A stretch of 64,000 bases of DNA from Halorubrum sp. CSM-61 (GTDB lineage: Archaea > Halobacteriota > Halobacteria > Halobacteriales > Haloferacaceae), in NCBI RefSeq assembly GCF_003781945.1, contig NZ_RJJW01000001.1, forward strand, positions 95,142 to 159,141. Direction: 5' to 3'. Each line of letters begins with the position of its first letter. Within the stretch, counting starts at the first letter, position 1. This document shows positions 60,329-64,000 of this stretch, in pieces. Below the pieces are notes generated by a model that had not been told where the DNA came from, did not search any database, and saw only the letters and a list, made by a program, of their open reading frames with translations. Position numbers and translations under genes: made by a program.

Positions 60329-62617
60329 ATGGAGCTGACACGCAAGACGATCGCGAAGGTCATCGTCGCGGCGTTCCTGCTCAACCTGGTCGTGATGGGC
60401 GCCGGGGCGTGGTTCGCGTATCAGGAGGCGCCGCCGATCCCCGAGGAGGTCGTCGGCTCCGACGGCGAGACGATCGCCACCGGGGAGACGGTCCAGGACG
60501 GGAAGGCGGCGTTCCAGCAGTACGGGCTGATGAACCACGGGTCGATACTGGGCAACGGCGCGTACTACGGCGAGGACTACACCGCCGAGACGCTAGAGCT
60601 GAAGACCGAGCACATGCGCGAGTACTACGCGCAAGAGGAGTACGGGGCCGGCTACGACTCGCTCGACTCCTCGGAGCGCGCGGCGGTCGACCAGACCGTC
60701 CGCGACGACCTCGACGAGGCCCACGACGGGAGCGACACCGTGCAGTACTCGGCCGCGGAGGCGTACGCCCACGAACAGGTGCGCGAGACGTACGTCGAGC
60801 GCTACCACGAGGGCGACCACGACCGCGGCGTCCCGGTCGAGATGATCGAGTCGACGGAGGAGGCCCAGGACTTCGCCGACTTCGCGCTGTGGACGGCGTG
60901 GTTCTCACACACCGACCGCCCCGACGGCGACAACTCCTTCACGAACGAGTGGCCCCCCTCGCCGGCCGCCGGCAACGACGCCACCGGCGCCGCGATGACG
61001 TGGAGCGTGATCGCGATGGTACTGCTCGTCGCCGCGGCGGGCGCGGCGATCCTCCTCTACAAGTCGGTGACGCTCCCCGAGCCGTCCGCCGAGGGGATCG
61101 CCGTGCCGGAGCCGGGCGACGTGAGCGTCTTCCCGAGCCAGCGCGCGGCGCTCCGGTTCGTTCCGATCGCCGCCGGGCTGTTCCTAGCGCAGGTGCTGTT
61201 GGGAGGGTTGCTCGCGCACTTCTACATCGAACGGGCCGGGTTCTTCGGGGTCGAGGAGCTGTTCGGGGTCCACATCCTCCAGATCCTGCCCTTCTCGATC
61301 GCGAAGACGTGGCACATCGACCTGGGCATCCTCTGGATCGCGTCGACGTGGCTCGGCGCCGGCCTGTTCCTCCCGCCGCTGCTCACCGGCCACGAGCCGA
61401 AGCGCCAGTCGACGTACGTCAACGTCCTCCTCGGTGCGTTGGTGACCGTCGTCGTCGGCGGGATGGGCGGCATCTGGCTCGGCGCGAACGGCTACTTCGA
61501 CGGTCAGCTGTGGTGGCTCCTCGGCAACGAGGGACTGGAGTATCTCGAAGTCGGGAAGGTGTGGCAGGGCGGCTTACTCGCCGGCTTCGTGCTCTGGGCG
61601 ATCCTCGCGGTCCGGGGGCTCAAGCCGCTCTTAGACCGCGAACCGATCTACGGGCTCGCGCACATGATCCTCTACGCGGGCGGGTCGATCACCCTGCTGT
61701 TCGTCGCCGGCTTCCTCTTTACGCCGTCGACGAACATGGCCGTCACCGAGTTCTGGCGGTGGTGGGTCGTCCACATGTGGGTCGAGGGCGCCTTCGAGTT
61801 CTTCATCGTCGCGATCATCGGACTCACGCTGGTCTCGATGAACCTCCTCACCCGGCGTAGCGCGGAGAAGGCCGTCATGCTACAGGCCCTCCTCGTGATG
61901 GGGACCGGCGTCATCGGCGTCTCGCACCACTACTGGTGGGTCGGGATGCCCGACTACTGGGTCCCGATCGGGAGCGTCTTCTCGACGCTGGAACTGCTGC
62001 CGCTGATCTTCATCCTCTACGAGGCGATCGGGCAGTACCGGGCGATGACCGAGACCGGCGGGTTCCCCTACAAACTCCCCTTCATGTTCATCGTCGCCAG
62101 CGGGGTGTGGAACTTCGTCGGCGCCGGGGTGCTCGGCTTCTTCATCAACCTCCCGCTCATCAACTACTACGAGCACGGCACCTACCTCACCGTGGGACAC
62201 GCCCACGCCGCGATGTTCGGGGCGTTCGGCTTCCTCGCGCTCGGCATGGTGGCGTACATGCTCCAGCTGTCGATCGACCCCGAGCGCTGGGACGGCTCGT
62301 GGCTCCGGGCGTCGTTCTGGCTGTGGAACGTCGGGCTCGCGCTGATGGTGTTCGTCTCGGTGCTCCCCGTCGGCTTCCTCCAGCTGGAGGTCGCGTTCAC
62401 GGAGAGCTACGCCGCGGCGCGCAGCCTCGCGTTCTACAACGGCGATCTCGTCCAGACGCTGTTCTGGGCGCGGCTCCCGGGCGACACCCTGCTCATCCTC
62501 GGGACGGTAGTCTACTTCGCGGACCTGATCCGCAAGCGGTTCGTCCTGCGGAGCTCCGCGGAGGACCCGACGATCGACGACATGGCCGTCGCGGAGGGGG
62601 TCCTCGACGACGACTGA
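60329..62617 (+). CDS. norB: Quinol-dependent nitric oxide reductase (qNOR)
   Basis: A 762-residue membrane enzyme reducing 2 NO to N2O with quinol electrons. It has the N-terminal extracellular domain of the quinol type, without a heme c CxxCH. The catalytic core then shows HILQILPFSIAKTWHIDLGI (heme His), WRWWVVHMWVEGAFEFF with the FeB Glu and His, VIGVSHHYWWVG (FeB His pair) and VGHAHAAMFGAFGFLALG (heme His). It has about 14 helices. ATG at 60329 is chosen; a GTG one codon upstream is possible. It is monocistronic, controlled through the palindrome at 60278. Confidence 0.93.
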   Translation: MELTRKTIAKVIVAAFLLNLVVMGAGAWFAYQEAPPIPEEVVGSDGETIATGETVQDGKAAFQQYGLMNHGSILGNGAYYGEDYTAETLELKTEHMREYYAQEEYGAGYDSLDSSERAAVDQTVRDDLDEAHDGSDTVQYSAAEAYAHEQVRETYVERYHEGDHDRGVPVEMIESTEEAQDFADFALWTAWFSHTDRPDGDNSFTNEWPPSPAAGNDATGAAMTWSVIAMVLLVAAAGAAILLYKSVTLPEPSAEGIAVPEPGDVSVFPSQRAALRFVPIAAGLFLAQVLLGGLLAHFYIERAGFFGVEELFGVHILQILPFSIAKTWHIDLGILWIASTWLGAGLFLPPLLTGHEPKRQSTYVNVLLGALVTVVVGGMGGIWLGANGYFDGQLWWLLGNEGLEYLEVGKVWQGGLLAGFVLWAILAVRGLKPLLDREPIYGLAHMILYAGGSITLLFVAGFLFTPSTNMAVTEFWRWWVVHMWVEGAFEFFIVAIIGLTLVSMNLLTRRSAEKAVMLQALLVMGTGVIGVSHHYWWVGMPDYWVPIGSVFSTLELLPLIFILYEAIGQYRAMTETGGFPYKLPFMFIVASGVWNFVGAGVLGFFINLPLINYYEHGTYLTVGHAHAAMFGAFGFLALGMVAYMLQLSIDPERWDGSWLRASFWLWNVGLALMVFVSVLPVGFLQLEVAFTESYAAARSLAFYNGDLVQTLFWARLPGDTLLILGTVVYFADLIRKRFVLRSSAEDPTIDDMAVAEGVLDDD

Positions 62618-62624
62618 GGGCGGT

Positions 62625-63062
62625 TCACTCGTCGTCGGTCCCCTCGTTCGACCAGTGGTCCGCGTCGGCTGCGATGTCGCGCACCTCCTGTCTGATTCCG
62701 GCGTAGTTGTCGACGACGTTCCCCGCGGTGATGATCCCGACGGGAGTCATTCCCTCGACGACGACGAGCTTCTTCACCCGCTGGGTTCGCATGCGCTCCG
62801 TCGCGGCCCGAAGGGTCTTTCTCGAATTGATCGTCGGAAGCCGTCGCATCGCTTTTCGGACCGGGATCGCCGAGAACGGGTCGTCGGTGACGTACCCGGC
62901 GTGAAGCACGTCGGCTTCGCTGGTAAGTCCCGCCGGCGACCCCTCGTTCGTGACGACCACGCTGCCGACGCGGTTCCGGAGCATCAGATCGGCAGCGTCT
63001 CTGACTGAGGCGCTGACGTCGCAAGTGACGAGTTCGGTCGACATCACCTCCTCTATGAGCAT
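62625..63062 (-). CDS. Two-CBS-domain protein
   Basis: A 145-residue protein made of two CBS motifs: MLIEEVMSTELVTCDVSASVRDAADLM with GSVVVTNEGSPAGLTSEADV, then VRKAMRRLPTINSRKTLRAATERM with KLVVVEGMTPVGIITAGNVV. CBS pairs bind adenine nucleotides and sense energy state. The ATG at 63062 puts the conserved 'V.EVMST' at the expected place. It is convergent with the nitric oxide reductase gene (7 nt apart). Confidence 0.85.
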   Translation of the reverse strand: MLIEEVMSTELVTCDVSASVRDAADLMLRNRVGSVVVTNEGSPAGLTSEADVLHAGYVTDDPFSAIPVRKAMRRLPTINSRKTLRAATERMRTQRVKKLVVVEGMTPVGIITAGNVVDNYAGIRQEVRDIAADADHWSNEGTDDE

Positions 63063-63173
63063 GCACCCCGCTACTCAAGGGGAGCACTTGAGAACGAGGG
63101 TCGGTTCAAACCCTCTTCTTCAGACAGATTCTCCCCTGAAACAGCTAGTCGCTGACGAGTGCTTCTTGAGCAA

Positions 63174-63613
63174 TTGCGGGAGTAATTATTGCAGATCGGT
63201 GGCGGCGAGAGAGTATTAAAACGACCGAGAGCGACGGCGACGATCGCTTATAAATGACGTGCGGTGGCGCGTGCCTCCGAGCGGCCGACAGGCCGCAAGG
63301 AGCACGCGCGAGGGAGCCCGCGGCCGCCTGTGGCGGCCGCGGCGAGGCTGGGGAGGCGTGAGGCGCGGTTGCGGCGTTGTGCGGGTGGGATTCAAAGGGG
63401 CAGCCGTGAGGGCGGCGCAGGCGACGCGAGCACCACAACGAGGGAGCAACGCGACCGAGTGAGGAGCGCGGCGAGCGTGCGCCGCCCTCACGGCTGGGGC
63501 TTTGCAGGTCTTCACCGCAATACCGTCGACCACTTATAAACAGCCGCCAGCAACACCACTCGATCGCTTATAAACAACCGATCAACCAATGTGCTATACC
63601 CACTCCCGTCATC
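63174..63613 (+). repeat. Copy D of the structured element
   Basis: About 440 nt. The left end is degenerate (GCGGGAGTAATTAT, near 63176-63189); the right end is ATACCCACTCCCGTCATC (63596-63613). Long stem: 63402-63419 with 63478-63495, 18 bp perfect. Hairpins: GCGGCC/GGCCGC (63281-63286, 63291-63296) and CCGCGGCCGCC/GGCGGCCGCGG (63318-63328, 63332-63342). All three stems differ in sequence from copy C yet pair fully. It fills most of the 63063-63798 gap; the remainder carries no gene. Confidence 0.88.
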
Positions 63614-63798
63614 AATCAAGAAGCAGGTTCGTTCTCCCGGGAGATTAAAACAATACGTTGTGAAGTGTTCTTCGACACCACCCGAAACAGTGCTCTCCGC
63701 TATTGAGGGGGTCCAACTCCCGTCTCGATCGGCGCGACAGCAATCGTTCGGCCGGGAATCTCGGGACCGCCATCCCAAACGATCGCGTCCGTGGTGGC

Positions 63799-64000
63799 TC
63801 AGGCGTTGGCCTTCCGATCGCGTTTCGGCCGGTCGGTGAGCGGGATGTCGACGTCGATCTCGTCGTACCAGACGACCGGCCGCTTCGCTCGACCGTTCGC
63901 TTCGAGTTCGACGAGGCCGTAGTCGGCGAGCTCGTTCACGTTGTCGAGGACCTCCGGCGGGTTCCGATCGACGAGACGCGCCAGTTCGCGGATGCTCTCC
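63799..64000 (-). CDS. Winged-helix regulator (HVO_A0114-like), N-terminus beyond window
   Basis: C-terminal 66 codons of a gene that runs off the window edge. Visible are a recognition helix and wing, ESIRELARLVDRNPPEVLDN and VNELADYGLVELEANGRAKRP, and the tail VVWYDEIDVDIPLTDR, the ending typical of HVO_A0114-type antitoxin-like regulators. The stop (TGA) is at 63799-63801. It lies next to repeat copy D. Many members partner a small toxin gene; none is visible here. Confidence 0.7.
   Translation of the reverse strand, partial: ESIRELARLVDRNPPEVLDNVNELADYGLVELEANGRAKRPVVWYDEIDVDIPLTDRPKRDRKANA

Noticed and set aside
63099-63115. T-arm-like GGTTCAAACC after the CBS gene, suggesting a tRNA
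   Set aside because: The loop between the pairing bases is ten nucleotides, and no acceptor, D or anticodon arms can be folded around it.

Overview
The window is chromosomal DNA of an extremely halophilic archaeon (class Halobacteria), most likely Halorubrum or a close relative. The evidence is very high GC, strongly acidic proteins, many haloarchaea-only protein families, TATA-like boxes about 27-30 nt before start codons (leaderless transcripts), a trpDFEG operon, and Tat-type lipoprotein signals. The genus is an inference. No rRNA, tRNA, CRISPR array, transposase or prophage was seen.

Layout. 0-5 kb: small membrane and winged-helix proteins, an orphan adenine methylase, a stress protein and DUF63/DUF456/DUF2150 proteins. 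5.3-13.6 kb: a TatD-type hydrolase, then a minus-strand cluster. In transcription order this cluster runs: Gfo/Idh-aldo/keto reductase fusion, CDP-alcohol phosphatidyltransferase, GTP cyclohydrolase III (arfA), MDR dehydrogenase, a PTPS-like protein, methyltransferase. A glycosyltransferase is divergent to it. 13.6-18.9 kb: membrane proteins, Pus10, a stress protein, an Lrp regulator and an amidohydrolase. 19-23.3 kb: a 55-bp polypyrimidine tandem repeat, then dabB-dabA, a predicted inorganic-carbon uptake complex. 23.4-27.5 kb: trpDFEG with translational overlaps, preceded by three helically phased TGTACA palindromes. 27.5-36.9 kb: MoaB with a His-rich tail, an FAD oxidoreductase, AI-2E-type permease, TspO, a GNAT enzyme, a methyltransferase, a rhodanese lipoprotein and a cation/proton antiporter. 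37.4-51.1 kb: a flavin amine-oxidase-like protein, a stress protein, an OFA-type MFS carrier, a CinA-like protein, an AGE epimerase, an orphan ferredoxin/NrfD membrane module with Mrp, an esterase and an MFS carrier. 51.6-58.3 kb: DUF106/EMC3-type insertase, adenylate kinase, a GNAT enzyme, a stress protein, DUF5806, a PAS/GAF histidine kinase, a lipoprotein and a phosphoesterase. 58.5-63.1 kb: a multicopper oxidase, an odd MoaD-like protein and a quinol-type nitric oxide reductase sharing a palindromic promoter motif, then a CBS protein. The window ends inside a winged-helix regulator gene.

The most unusual signal is a non-coding element present four times (about 1-219, 36889-37424, 51093-51533, 63174-63613). 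It is bounded by 18-bp terminal inverted repeats and carries internal TATA-like direct repeats. Its hairpins change sequence between copies while keeping perfect pairing. It could be a family of structured RNAs or a MITE-like mobile element whose folding is maintained. One copy is a mosaic whose long stem no longer pairs, and one copy supplies the stop codon of the antiporter gene beside it.
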